A stretch of 45,590 nucleotides of DNA from Robiginitomaculum sp. (GTDB lineage: Bacteria > Pseudomonadota > Alphaproteobacteria > Caulobacterales > Maricaulaceae). Shown here in pieces: positions 22,908 through 31,434 of the stretch. The position numbers were made by a program, and so were the translations under genes. Position 1 is the stretch's first letter. The number at the start of each line of letters is the position of its first letter. Below the pieces are notes generated by a model. The model was not told the DNA's origin. It searched no databases and saw only the letters and a program-made list of their open reading frames with translations. The stretch is from positions 1-45,590 of the forward strand of contig JAJFFN010000014.1 of assembly GCA_021776635.1 (NCBI GenBank), read 5' to 3'.

Positions 22908-24485
22908 TTAGCTATTGTTATAATAAGTTTGCGGGCAGGTTTCATGGTCTTTGAACATACAGGTTTCTGACAGAGCTTCGTCGCAAAATGTGCAAAGGGC
23001 CTTCGGGTTGGGCTTTGTGATCTTGTCGTTATGGATGCTAAAGCCTTTGTTTCTAAAACGCTTTAGGGTTCGTGAAAACGTTTCTGGCGTCATGTCAAGA
23101 TATGATGCAATTGTCGATTTGTCATAGGGTAAGGTAATGGCAGTGCCTTTGCCGCCTGTTTGTTCCATAGCGAGTTTTAACAAAAACCAGCCGACACGTT
23201 CTGTTGCAGTCTTTAAGCGAGAATGTTCGATTTGACGGATCAAGCCATGGGAGCGCATAGATAGACCGCCAATCATATTAAGAGCCAGATTCTTATTGTC
23301 AGCCATGCTTTGCCTGATAATTGGCGCAGGTAAAGACATCAATTTAGCATTTTGTACAACTTGCGCATTTACGATAGAGGGAATGCTCAAAAACACGGCT
23401 GCTTCCATTAGGGAATCCCCTGCTGATAGCATCTGCAATACTGCTTCGTCGCCCGCATCGGTACTTTTATAAAGCTTCACCCAGCCTTCCAAAATCAGGT
23501 AATATCGTGACAGGGTTTCCCCTTGCATAAACAGGAGCTTACCTTTGTCATAACTGCGTATATCAGCATGTATTAAAAGCTGTGCCATATCTTTCTCCCC
23601 AAGTTTTGAAAACACAGGAAGGTTATGAATAATTGGCATATGACGTTCTAGCCGTGCGGGGACTTCTTTAATATTGGTTACAGAAACCGGTTTTGGTTCC
23701 GCAGGGTTCAGGCTTCTTACCAAGTGGATTTCGGCATTGTACATGCGGTCGATTTTACCACTCAACAGCTCAAACCAGGTAATAGGTGATAAGGCTTCTA
23801 GTTCCTTGGTTCTTTTTAAATCTGTTAGCTGGCTATGGATAGTTTCTAAAAGCTCCATGACATAACCGCCAAGGTTTTCCTTTACCTCGTGTCTTTGGCG
23901 TTCGGTGGCAAGAGACATAAAAGCGCGTTTATAGGCTGATTGTTCTTCTAACAAAGTCAGCAGGCGTTCGGTAAATTCCCGGTTCTTGAAAACCTTAGAG
24001 CAAAATCCGTGTGCGCCCCAAGCGCGTTCTCTGCCCATGCGTTCTTTCCATTGCACAAAATTGGAATAGGCTGTGACCTTCATAGGGTTGACGTTTTTTA
24101 CGCTAAGCGCAGTCTCGATACAGTATTCTATGGTGGGATAAATAAATGTGTAGGTGTAGGTATTGACGGCCTTGGCAAACTCTAATGTGCCAGATTGAAC
24201 CTTTATACGGTGTATGGACAACTCTTTGGTATTTTTGTCCACGGCGTCCATTTTGTTATGCCTGCTTGATTGGCGTTTTTCTTGTCCCGCAATGATTGAT
24301 TTTAAATCACGTATAGCATTATCGGTAAGCGCGTATTGCGCGCGTAATTCGTCGGCAAAAATCTCCCCGCCACTATCCACATACAAAGCAGTATATCCGC
24401 GCTCAATTTGTAAAATATGTGTGAGTTTACCTGCTGCTAGGAGTTGCTGAATTGCTAATGGTTCTTGTGTTGTGCTCATGTCCAT
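22908..24485 (-). CDS. NIT-domain / Crp-Fnr fusion regulator of nitrate respiration
   Basis: A 525-residue one-component regulator. Residues about 15-245 look like a NIT nitrate/nitrite-sensing domain: LTHILQIERGYTALYVDSGG then ADELRAQYALTD, and later YSNFVQWKERMGRERAWG; no membrane helix is visible. Residues about 285-400 form a cNMP-binding-type beta roll, and 425-495 a Crp-type helix-turn-helix with Glu468, Ser471, Arg472 spaced as in the Fnr recognition helix. The end bears cysteines 498, 501, 509 and 517 (C-X2-C-X7-C-X7-C), a candidate metal or Fe-S site. ATG at 24485 or 24479 is likelier than GTG 24524, which lacks a ribosome site. It is divergent from narK1 and occupies the place of NarR in Paracoccus. 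Confidence 0.85.
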   Translation of the reverse strand: MDMSTTQEPLAIQQLLAAGKLTHILQIERGYTALYVDSGGEIFADELRAQYALTDNAIRDLKSIIAGQEKRQSSRHNKMDAVDKNTKELSIHRIKVQSGTLEFAKAVNTYTYTFIYPTIEYCIETALSVKNVNPMKVTAYSNFVQWKERMGRERAWGAHGFCSKVFKNREFTERLLTLLEEQSAYKRAFMSLATERQRHEVKENLGGYVMELLETIHSQLTDLKRTKELEALSPITWFELLSGKIDRMYNAEIHLVRSLNPAEPKPVSVTNIKEVPARLERHMPIIHNLPVFSKLGEKDMAQLLIHADIRSYDKGKLLFMQGETLSRYYLILEGWVKLYKSTDAGDEAVLQMLSAGDSLMEAAVFLSIPSIVNAQVVQNAKLMSLPAPIIRQSMADNKNLALNMIGGLSMRSHGLIRQIEHSRLKTATERVGWFLLKLAMEQTGGKGTAITLPYDKSTIASYLDMTPETFSRTLKRFRNKGFSIHNDKITKPNPKALCTFCDEALSETCMFKDHETCPQTYYNNS

Positions 24486-24547
24486 AATGTTCTTTTTGTA
24501 TAGACAGTTGATACAGAATGCCACACCAAATCAAAAGAAAGGACAAT

Positions 24548-24561
24548 TTGACCTAGGTCAA
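24548..24561. promoter_or_regulatory. Fnr-like dyad before narK1 (TTGAC-N4-GTCAA)
   Basis: TTGACCTAGGTCAA is a perfect 14-bp palindrome, 72 bases before narK1 and 62 before the regulator's ATG. A -10-like CATAAA at 24584-24589 sits where a class II Crp/Fnr promoter would need it, with the dyad centred about 41.5 bases before the implied start near 24596. Probably bound by the divergent NIT-Crp regulator and possibly also by an Fnr. Confidence 0.75.
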
Positions 24562-24633
24562 TTCACTTTGCGCACAGCTTTGCCATAAACATTACGGCTC
24601 ACCAAGAGTCGCAAGTTTTGATAAGGCAAAGTA

Positions 24634-25965
24634 ATGACACATTTAGACAACGTCACTAAAGGACAGCAAACAACAGCTCTGACCACATCAACATTAGCAT
24701 TTACGGTCTGTTTTGCAGTTTGGACGATATTTTCGATCATTGGTATCAAGATAAAAGCAGAACTTGGTTTATCCGATACGCAATTTGGTCTTTTGGTGGC
24801 GACGCCGATATTAACAGGCTCTATCAGCCGGATATTTCTCGGAATTTGGGCTGACCAATACGGCGGTAAATATGTCTATACACTAACGATGCTGGCCACC
24901 GCCCTCGGTGTATTTCTTCTGACACAGGCCAATACATATTCTATGTATATTCTTGCGGCTCTTGGATTAGGGTTGGCGGGCGGCACATTTGCCGTTGGTG
25001 TCGCCTATGTGTCCAAATGGTACCCGCCAGAAAAACAAGGTACGGTACTTGGTATTTTCGGCATGGGTAATGTCGGAGCGGCGATCACCAACTTTGGTGC
25101 ACCGATTTTACTGGTCGCCCTTGGCGGGCAGTGGAAATCTGTGGCGCTTGTTTATGCAGTAATCCTTGTCGCCACAGCAATACTATTTTTTCTTCTCTCC
25201 AAAGACGATCCGGTTCATAAAGCCCGAAAAGCCCAAGGTATTAAACACGAAAGCTTTGCCAATCAGATTGCGCCGCTCAAGCATATGCAGGTCTGGCGTT
25301 TCGCATTTTATTATTTCTTTGTGTTTGGTGGGTATGTGGCGCTGGCATTGTGGTTGCCGCGTTTCTATACGGGTGCTTATGGTCTGCCTCTCGCCACGGC
25401 TGGCCTGTTGGCGGCGATATATGCGCTGCCTGGGTCTATTTTTCGCGCCTTGGGCGGATGGCTATCTGACAAAATTGGGGCGCGAGCCGTTATGTATTGG
25501 ACATTCGGTGTATCTTTGGCCGTTTTGTTCTTCATGTCCTACCCTGCAACAGACTATACGGTTGCAGGAATAAAAGGCCCGATAGATTTTAACATCACCA
25601 TTCCGTTGCCGATATTTATTGGCCTAACTATTATTCTTGGTTTTATGATGAGCCTCGGCAAAGCGGCCGTCTACAAGCATATCCCAGTTTACTATCCCGA
25701 TCATGTCGGTTCTGTGGGCGGTATGGTTGGTCTTATAGGTGGGCTTGGCGGGTTCTTCATGCCCATAGCCTTTGGTGTAATGAATGATATGATTGGCGTG
25801 TGGACAAGCTGTTTCATGCTTATGGCTGTGTTGGTTGCGGTCAATCTGACATGGATGCATTTCGCAATACAGCGCTCAGAGAAACGCAAAAACCCTGACG
25901 CCCACGGGCCGAAAGATTTACCCGAGCTACAAGATTTACACAACGCACTTCAACAGGAGACTTAA
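24634..25965 (+). CDS. narK1: Nitrate transporter, NarK1-type (nitrate/H+ symport)
   Basis: A 443-residue major-facilitator protein with about twelve hydrophobic helices. The nitrate/nitrite porter features include FSIIGIKIKAELGLSDTQFG (about 34-53), GSISRIFLGIWADQYGG with a central arginine, LGLGLAGGTFAVGVAYVSKW and, in the second half, ALPGSIFRALGGWLSDK. Type 1 NarK proteins are thought to bring nitrate in with protons, starting respiration when nitrite is not yet present. First gene of the nar operon; the next gene starts two bases after its stop. Its promoter region carries an Fnr-like dyad. Confidence 0.92.
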   Translation: MTHLDNVTKGQQTTALTTSTLAFTVCFAVWTIFSIIGIKIKAELGLSDTQFGLLVATPILTGSISRIFLGIWADQYGGKYVYTLTMLATALGVFLLTQANTYSMYILAALGLGLAGGTFAVGVAYVSKWYPPEKQGTVLGIFGMGNVGAAITNFGAPILLVALGGQWKSVALVYAVILVATAILFFLLSKDDPVHKARKAQGIKHESFANQIAPLKHMQVWRFAFYYFFVFGGYVALALWLPRFYTGAYGLPLATAGLLAAIYALPGSIFRALGGWLSDKIGARAVMYWTFGVSLAVLFFMSYPATDYTVAGIKGPIDFNITIPLPIFIGLTIILGFMMSLGKAAVYKHIPVYYPDHVGSVGGMVGLIGGLGGFFMPIAFGVMNDMIGVWTSCFMLMAVLVAVNLTWMHFAIQRSEKRKNPDAHGPKDLPELQDLHNALQQET

Positions 25966-25967
25966 TC

Positions 25968-27575
25968 ATGGCCAAAGATCTACTAATCTGGGACCCAGAA
26001 GACGAGGCACAATGGAATGCAGAAGGCAAGAAAATCGCCAACCGCAATTTATGGATATCAATACCAGCACTATTATGTGGTTTTGCGGTCTGGCTGTATT
26101 GGGGTATAATTACCGTACAGATGATTAATTTGGGCTATCCGTTTGAGAAGTCGCAGTTGTTTACTCTGGCTGCAATTGCCGGACTAACGGGCGCAACACT
26201 CCGTATCCCGTCGACCTTCTTTATTCGCATAGCGGGGGGTCGTAACACGATATTTTTGACAACCGCTTTGTTGATATTACCGGCACTTGGTACAGGGTTT
26301 TTATTGCAAAATCCCAATACGCCTTTATGGAAATTTCAATTCATGGCTTTATTATCTGGGTTTGGCGGTGGTAATTTCGCATCAAGCATGTCGAATATAT
26401 CATTTTTCTTTCCTAAAAAAGTTCAAGGCTATTCACTGGGTATGAATGCTGGGCTTGGTAATTTTGGTGTCACTACAATGCAAATTCTTATCCCATTGGT
26501 GATGACGGTCGGTATTTTTGGTGGCGCTTCCATGACTTTAAAAGCTACATCAGGGACTTTAATCGGTAAAATACCAGCCGGTACAGAAACTTATTTGCCA
26601 AATGGCGGTTTTATCTGGGCGGCAATTTTAGTGCCCGTCGCGATTGCTGCATGGTTTGGTATGAACAATATTAAAGCGGCGCATGTCTCGCCTGATTTAA
26701 AATCACCATTACCGGCATTTGGGAAAATACTAGGTATGCTGAGCATCGGTTTAATAACGGCGACATTTGGATTGTGGTTAATGCTGCCTACTGACATCGG
26801 TGGTTCGGGATTGCACATGACAAAGTGGATTGTCTTGCCAATTGTTATTTCTTTGACAGTTTTGGCCCTGCGCATAATTCCAGGTTCAATTGGACAAAGC
26901 CTTAAACATCAATACAAAATATTTAACAACAAGCACACATGGGCAATGACGGTTATTTATACCATGACCTTTGGCTCGTTCATCGGTTTTGCGGTAGCCT
27001 TTGGTCTTGCGATTAAAGTAATTTTCGGTTTCCAGCATGTGATGGTCGATGGCGTCATGACCCATGATATTGCAAATCCGGACGGACCTTCGGCTTTGAT
27101 GTTTGCTTGGACTGGGCCGTTTATTGGCGCCCTTATTCGTCCAGTTGGCGGTATGATTTCTGATAAAATGGGCGGCGCCAAAGTGACGCAAATCATTTCT
27201 ATCGTTATGGTGGCCTCTGCCCTTGGTGTAGCTTATTTCATGAAGCAAGCATATGCATCAGCAACGCCGCAGGAATACTTTGTACCGTTCCTCGTATTGT
27301 TCCTGATTTTGTTTGCTGCGACTGGTATCGGAAATGGCTCTACGTTTAAGACCATTGCGGTTGTGTTTAACAAAGAACAGGCTGGCCCCGCTCTTGGTTG
27401 GACGTCTGCAGTGGCGGCCTACGGTGCATTTATTATCCCCAAAGTTTTCGGCGAGCAGATTAACGCAACAACGCCAGAATATGCCCTGTATGGTTTTGCA
27501 GCTTTTTACACGCTTTGCATTATTATCAATTGGTGGTTCTATTTGCGTCCGAACGCTTATGTGAAAAATCCATAA
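25968..27575 (+). CDS. narK2: Nitrate/nitrite antiporter, NarK2-type
   Basis: A 535-residue major-facilitator protein, longer than NarK1 because of extra segments in the middle. The porter signature is GFGGGNFASSMSNISFFFP at about 133-151, followed by GMNAGLGNFGV; substrate arginines appear in ATLRIPSTFF and ALIRPVGGMISDK. It would exchange cytoplasmic nitrite for outside nitrate. In Paracoccus the two NarK types are fused in one protein; here they are separate genes two bases apart, with AGGAG before this ATG. Strong coupling to narK1 is likely. Confidence 0.93.
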   Translation: MAKDLLIWDPEDEAQWNAEGKKIANRNLWISIPALLCGFAVWLYWGIITVQMINLGYPFEKSQLFTLAAIAGLTGATLRIPSTFFIRIAGGRNTIFLTTALLILPALGTGFLLQNPNTPLWKFQFMALLSGFGGGNFASSMSNISFFFPKKVQGYSLGMNAGLGNFGVTTMQILIPLVMTVGIFGGASMTLKATSGTLIGKIPAGTETYLPNGGFIWAAILVPVAIAAWFGMNNIKAAHVSPDLKSPLPAFGKILGMLSIGLITATFGLWLMLPTDIGGSGLHMTKWIVLPIVISLTVLALRIIPGSIGQSLKHQYKIFNNKHTWAMTVIYTMTFGSFIGFAVAFGLAIKVIFGFQHVMVDGVMTHDIANPDGPSALMFAWTGPFIGALIRPVGGMISDKMGGAKVTQIISIVMVASALGVAYFMKQAYASATPQEYFVPFLVLFLILFAATGIGNGSTFKTIAVVFNKEQAGPALGWTSAVAAYGAFIIPKVFGEQINATTPEYALYGFAAFYTLCIIINWWFYLRPNAYVKNP

Positions 27576-27591
27576 AGCTAACAATCGTCCG

Positions 27592-27608
27592 CCCCGTTTT
27601 GAACGGGG
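27592..27608 (+). promoter_or_regulatory. Intercistronic hairpin between narK2 and narG
   Basis: CCCCGTT (27592-27598) and AACGGGG (27602-27608) pair perfectly over 7 bp around a three-base loop. No T-run follows, so it is more likely an RNA-processing or stability element, or a partial attenuator, than a full terminator. It would let transporter and reductase messages differ in amount. Confidence 0.6.
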
Positions 27609-27654
27609 TGGATATCTATTGCAATATAAAGACAAAATTATCAGGAGACCGACC

Positions 27655-30600
27655 ATGGGTCATTTCATCGACAGACTGACGTATTTTTCCAAGATCGACG
27701 GCAAATTTGCGGACGGTCACGGTATAACCACCAAAGAACACAGAGGTTGGGAACGGAGTTATCGTGGGCGTTGGGCGCATGATAAAATTGTTCGTTCGAC
27801 CCATGGTGTGAACTGTACAGGGTCATGCTCATGGAAGATTTATGTCAAAAACGGGCTGGTAACCTGGGAAACCCAGCAAACCGATTATCCGCGCACCCGT
27901 GTGGATATGCCCAATCATGAACCGCGCGGCTGTTCTAGGGGCGCATCTTACTCTTGGTATCTCTATTCTGCGGCGCGGCTAAAATTCCCATTGATACGCT
28001 CGCGTCTGTTGAAAGCTTACCGCGACGCTAAAACCTCCCACCCTGATCCCGTTGATGCATGGGCCAGTATTATGGACGACCCCATCGTCTCTAATAATTA
28101 CAAAAAAATGCGCGGACTTGGTGGTTTCGTGCGCGGGCAGTGGGACGAGATGAACGAAATTATCGCTGCTGCCAATATCTATACCGTCAAGAAATATGGC
28201 CCCGACAGGGTGGCCGGTTTCTCGCCAATTCCTGCCATGTCTATGGTCTCTTATGCGGCTGGTTCTCGCTATATGTCGCTTATGGGTGGGACGTGTCTTA
28301 GCTTCTATGACTGGTATTGCGATTTGCCCCCTTCTTCTCCTCAGGTTTGGGGCGAACAGACGGACGTGCCCGAGAGTGCGGATTGGTTTAACTCTAGTTA
28401 TATCATAGCTTGGGGTTCAAATGTACCGCAGACCCGAACGCCCGATGCGCATTTTTTTACGGAGACCCGCTATAAAGGCACCAAGACCGTATCGGTCACG
28501 CCGGATTATTCAGAGGTCGCCAAGCTTACCGATATTTGGCTCAACCCGCGCCAAGGTACGGATGCAGCCATGGCCATGGCCATGGGACATGTGGTGTTCA
28601 AAGAGTTTCACCTTGGTAACAAATCCGAATATTTCGAAGATTATATCCGCACCTATTCAGATATGCCAATGCTTGTCATGATGGAAAAAAAGGACGGCTA
28701 TTATAAGGCTGGGCGTACTTTGCGTGCATCGGATTTTACTGGAAATCTCAAAATCAAAAAAGGTGACAATCCTGATTGGTGTCCTGTCGTCTATGACGAA
28801 CACTCGAAATCAGTTGTTTCTCCGAACGGCACGATAGGTTCGCGTTGGGGTGAAAAAGGCAAATGGAACCTAGAAGCCAAAGACCGCGCCACCGGTAAAG
28901 ACATTTGGGCACAATTGTCATGTCTTGATGACCGTGATGAGGCGTTGCCCGTTGGCTTTCCTTATTTTGGAAACCAACCACACGACCAAAAACTATTCAA
29001 CCACACCGATCACGAAGATGTGCAAGTTCGCAATGTACCTGTACGCAAGCTTACACTTAAGGGCAAAAAATCCGTTTATGTTGCGACCGTGTATGATTTG
29101 ATGGCTGCTAATTACGCCATTGACCGGGGACTTGGCGGCGACAATGTGGCCAGTTCTTTTGATGACGATGTGCCCTACACACCCGCTTGGCAAGAAGCGA
29201 TTACAGGCGTTGACCGGGCCAAGGTTATTCAGGTCGCCCGCGAATTTGCAGAAAATGCAGACAAGACCCGCGGTCGCTCCATGGTGATTTTGGGTGCAGC
29301 GATTAATCACTGGTACCATATGGATATGATTTACCGAGGTATTATCAACTTGCTGATTATGTGCGGCTGTATCGGTAAATCCGGAGGTGGTTGGGCCCAT
29401 TATGTTGGGCAAGAAAAATTGCGTCCGCAAACGGGGTGGATACCGCTTGCATTTGCAACCGACTGGACCCGTCCACCGCGCCAGATGAACTCGACATCGT
29501 ATTTTTATAACCACTCTAACCAGTGGCGATACGAAAAGCTGGGTGTAGGCGAAATACTTTCTCCACTCGCTGACAAGGACAAATGGGATGATTATTCTTT
29601 GATCGATTGCAATGTGCGTTCGGAACGTATGGGGTGGCTACCGTCTTCTCCGCAGTTCAAAGATAACCCGCTGAGCTTTACGGCTAAGGCGGGCAATAAA
29701 GACGTCAAACAATATGTTGTTGACCGTCTTGTCTCAGGCGATTTGGAGTTTTGCTGCGAAGACCCAGACAACGAAAATAATTATCCGCGCAATCTATTTG
29801 TCTGGCGCTCCAATATTTTGGGATCAAGCGGCAAAGGCCATGAATATATGCTCAAACATCTCCTTGGTGCATCCAACTCGCTCATGAGTCCGGACATTGC
29901 ACAAATGGGCGGCGATAAACCGACCGAAGTTAAGTGGCACGACGAAGCGGTCGAAGGTAAATTAGATCTCGTCATTACGCTTGATTTTCGTATGTCAACA
30001 ACGGCAGTTTATTCAGACATCGTTTTGCCAGCCGCGACTTGGTACGAGAAAAACGACCTTAATACATCTGATATGCATCCATTTATTCATCCACTATCTC
30101 GCGCAGTTGATCCGGCTTGGGAAAGCCGTTCGGACTGGGATATCTTTAAGGGTCTCGCCAAGAAATTTTCGGAAATTTGCCCTGGGCATTTAGGTGTCGA
30201 GGACGATCTCGTTTCCGTTCCGATATTGCACGATACACCAAATGAGCTTGGTCAGGCGCTCGGCGTCAAAGATTGGAAAAAAGGCGAATGTAAAGCCGTG
30301 CCGGGTAAATCTATGCCGAGCCTCGTTCCTGTCAAACGGGATTATCCGAACCTCTATAAAATGTTTACATCTGTTGGTCCTCTGCTTGAAAAACTGGGTA
30401 ATGGCGGTAAAGGTATTGGCTGGAAAACCGGAGATGAGATTGATCTTCTGCGTGGTCTGAACAAGGTCGTACGCGAGGAAGGTGTCTCCAAAGGGCAGCC
30501 AAAACTAGATACGGCTATTGATGCTTGCGAAACCATCCTCAGTCTTGCACCTGAAACCAATGGTCAGGTCGCCGTGAAAGCCTGGGCGGCGCTCGGCGCG

Positions 30601-31434
30601 TTTACAGGCCGCGAGCACACGCATCTAGCTAAGCCAAAAGAAGACGAAAAAATCCGCTTCCGCGATGTGCAGGCACAGCCGCGCAAAATCATTTCCTCGC
30701 CAACTTGGTCGGGGCTTGAGGACGAACATGTCAGCTATAATGCAGGCTATACCAATGTCCACGAGCTTATCCCGTGGAGAACCCTGACAGGACGTCAACA
30801 GTTTTATATTGACCATGAATGGATGAACGATTTTGGGGAGACGCTGTGCGTCTATAAACCACCGATTTCAACCCGTACTATAAATGACAGTATCAAATCG
30901 CGAGGGGACAGTGCCAAGCAGATTGCGCTGAACTGGATTACGCCACACCAAAAATGGGGTATCCATTCTACCTATTCTGATAACTTGCTTTTGCTGTCTA
31001 TGAACAGGGGCGGGCCTATAATTTGGATATCCGAAATAGATGCTGCCAAGATAGATGTTGCGGACAACGATTGGATTGAAGTCTATAATACCAATGGTGC
31101 AATTTCAGCCCGTGCCGTTGTTTCTCAGCGTGTACCCGAAGGCATGAGCATGATGTACCACGCCCAAGAGAAAACCATGAATACGCCGGGGAACTCTATT
31201 ACGGGTAAACGCGGCGGTATTCATAACTCTGTAACCAAGGCGGTTGTCAAACCTACCCATATGATTGGCGGGTACGCACAGATGTCTTGGGGCTTTAACT
31301 ATTACGGCACGGTTGGTTCTAACCGCGACGAATTTGTCATCGTCCGCAAAGCGGAAAAACTCGATTGGATGGAAGAAGACTATGTCGAAGGCCAACCGAT
31401 CAATCTGGAATGGGTGAAGGGAGCTGGCCAATGA
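27655..31434 (+). CDS. narG: Respiratory nitrate reductase alpha subunit NarG
   Basis: A 1259-residue molybdopterin subunit that reduces nitrate to nitrite on the cytoplasmic face of the inner membrane. The FS0 cluster ligands are His50, Cys54, Cys58 and Cys93 (STHGVNCTGSC, EPRGC), at the same numbering as in Escherichia coli. The molybdenum-ligand aspartate is in YDWYCDLPPSSP (Asp223). The N-terminus resembles the vestigial Tat-like leader of cytoplasmic NarG. The frame is open upstream to a TTG at 27619, but ATG 27655 has CAGGAGA before it and matches the family start. It overlaps narH by four bases. Confidence 0.97.
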   Translation: MGHFIDRLTYFSKIDGKFADGHGITTKEHRGWERSYRGRWAHDKIVRSTHGVNCTGSCSWKIYVKNGLVTWETQQTDYPRTRVDMPNHEPRGCSRGASYSWYLYSAARLKFPLIRSRLLKAYRDAKTSHPDPVDAWASIMDDPIVSNNYKKMRGLGGFVRGQWDEMNEIIAAANIYTVKKYGPDRVAGFSPIPAMSMVSYAAGSRYMSLMGGTCLSFYDWYCDLPPSSPQVWGEQTDVPESADWFNSSYIIAWGSNVPQTRTPDAHFFTETRYKGTKTVSVTPDYSEVAKLTDIWLNPRQGTDAAMAMAMGHVVFKEFHLGNKSEYFEDYIRTYSDMPMLVMMEKKDGYYKAGRTLRASDFTGNLKIKKGDNPDWCPVVYDEHSKSVVSPNGTIGSRWGEKGKWNLEAKDRATGKDIWAQLSCLDDRDEALPVGFPYFGNQPHDQKLFNHTDHEDVQVRNVPVRKLTLKGKKSVYVATVYDLMAANYAIDRGLGGDNVASSFDDDVPYTPAWQEAITGVDRAKVIQVAREFAENADKTRGRSMVILGAAINHWYHMDMIYRGIINLLIMCGCIGKSGGGWAHYVGQEKLRPQTGWIPLAFATDWTRPPRQMNSTSYFYNHSNQWRYEKLGVGEILSPLADKDKWDDYSLIDCNVRSERMGWLPSSPQFKDNPLSFTAKAGNKDVKQYVVDRLVSGDLEFCCEDPDNENNYPRNLFVWRSNILGSSGKGHEYMLKHLLGASNSLMSPDIAQMGGDKPTEVKWHDEAVEGKLDLVITLDFRMSTTAVYSDIVLPAATWYEKNDLNTSDMHPFIHPLSRAVDPAWESRSDWDIFKGLAKKFSEICPGHLGVEDDLVSVPILHDTPNELGQALGVKDWKKGECKAVPGKSMPSLVPVKRDYPNLYKMFTSVGPLLEKLGNGGKGIGWKTGDEIDLLRGLNKVVREEGVSKGQPKLDTAIDACETILSLAPETNGQVAVKAWAALGAFTGREHTHLAKPKEDEKIRFRDVQAQPRKIISSPTWSGLEDEHVSYNAGYTNVHELIPWRTLTGRQQFYIDHEWMNDFGETLCVYKPPISTRTINDSIKSRGDSAKQIALNWITPHQKWGIHSTYSDNLLLLSMNRGGPIIWISEIDAAKIDVADNDWIEVYNTNGAISARAVVSQRVPEGMSMMYHAQEKTMNTPGNSITGKRGGIHNSVTKAVVKPTHMIGGYAQMSWGFNYYGTVGSNRDEFVIVRKAEKLDWMEEDYVEGQPINLEWVKGAGQ

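Noticed and set aside
24486..24524. GTG start at 24524 giving the nitrate regulator an N-terminal CINC motif
   Set aside because: No ribosome site precedes the GTG and the added residues do not fit the NIT domain start; an Fnr-like N-terminal cysteine site is therefore not claimed.
28993..29514. 173-codon minus-strand frame within narG
   Set aside because: It lies wholly within a highly conserved NarG region and resembles no family.
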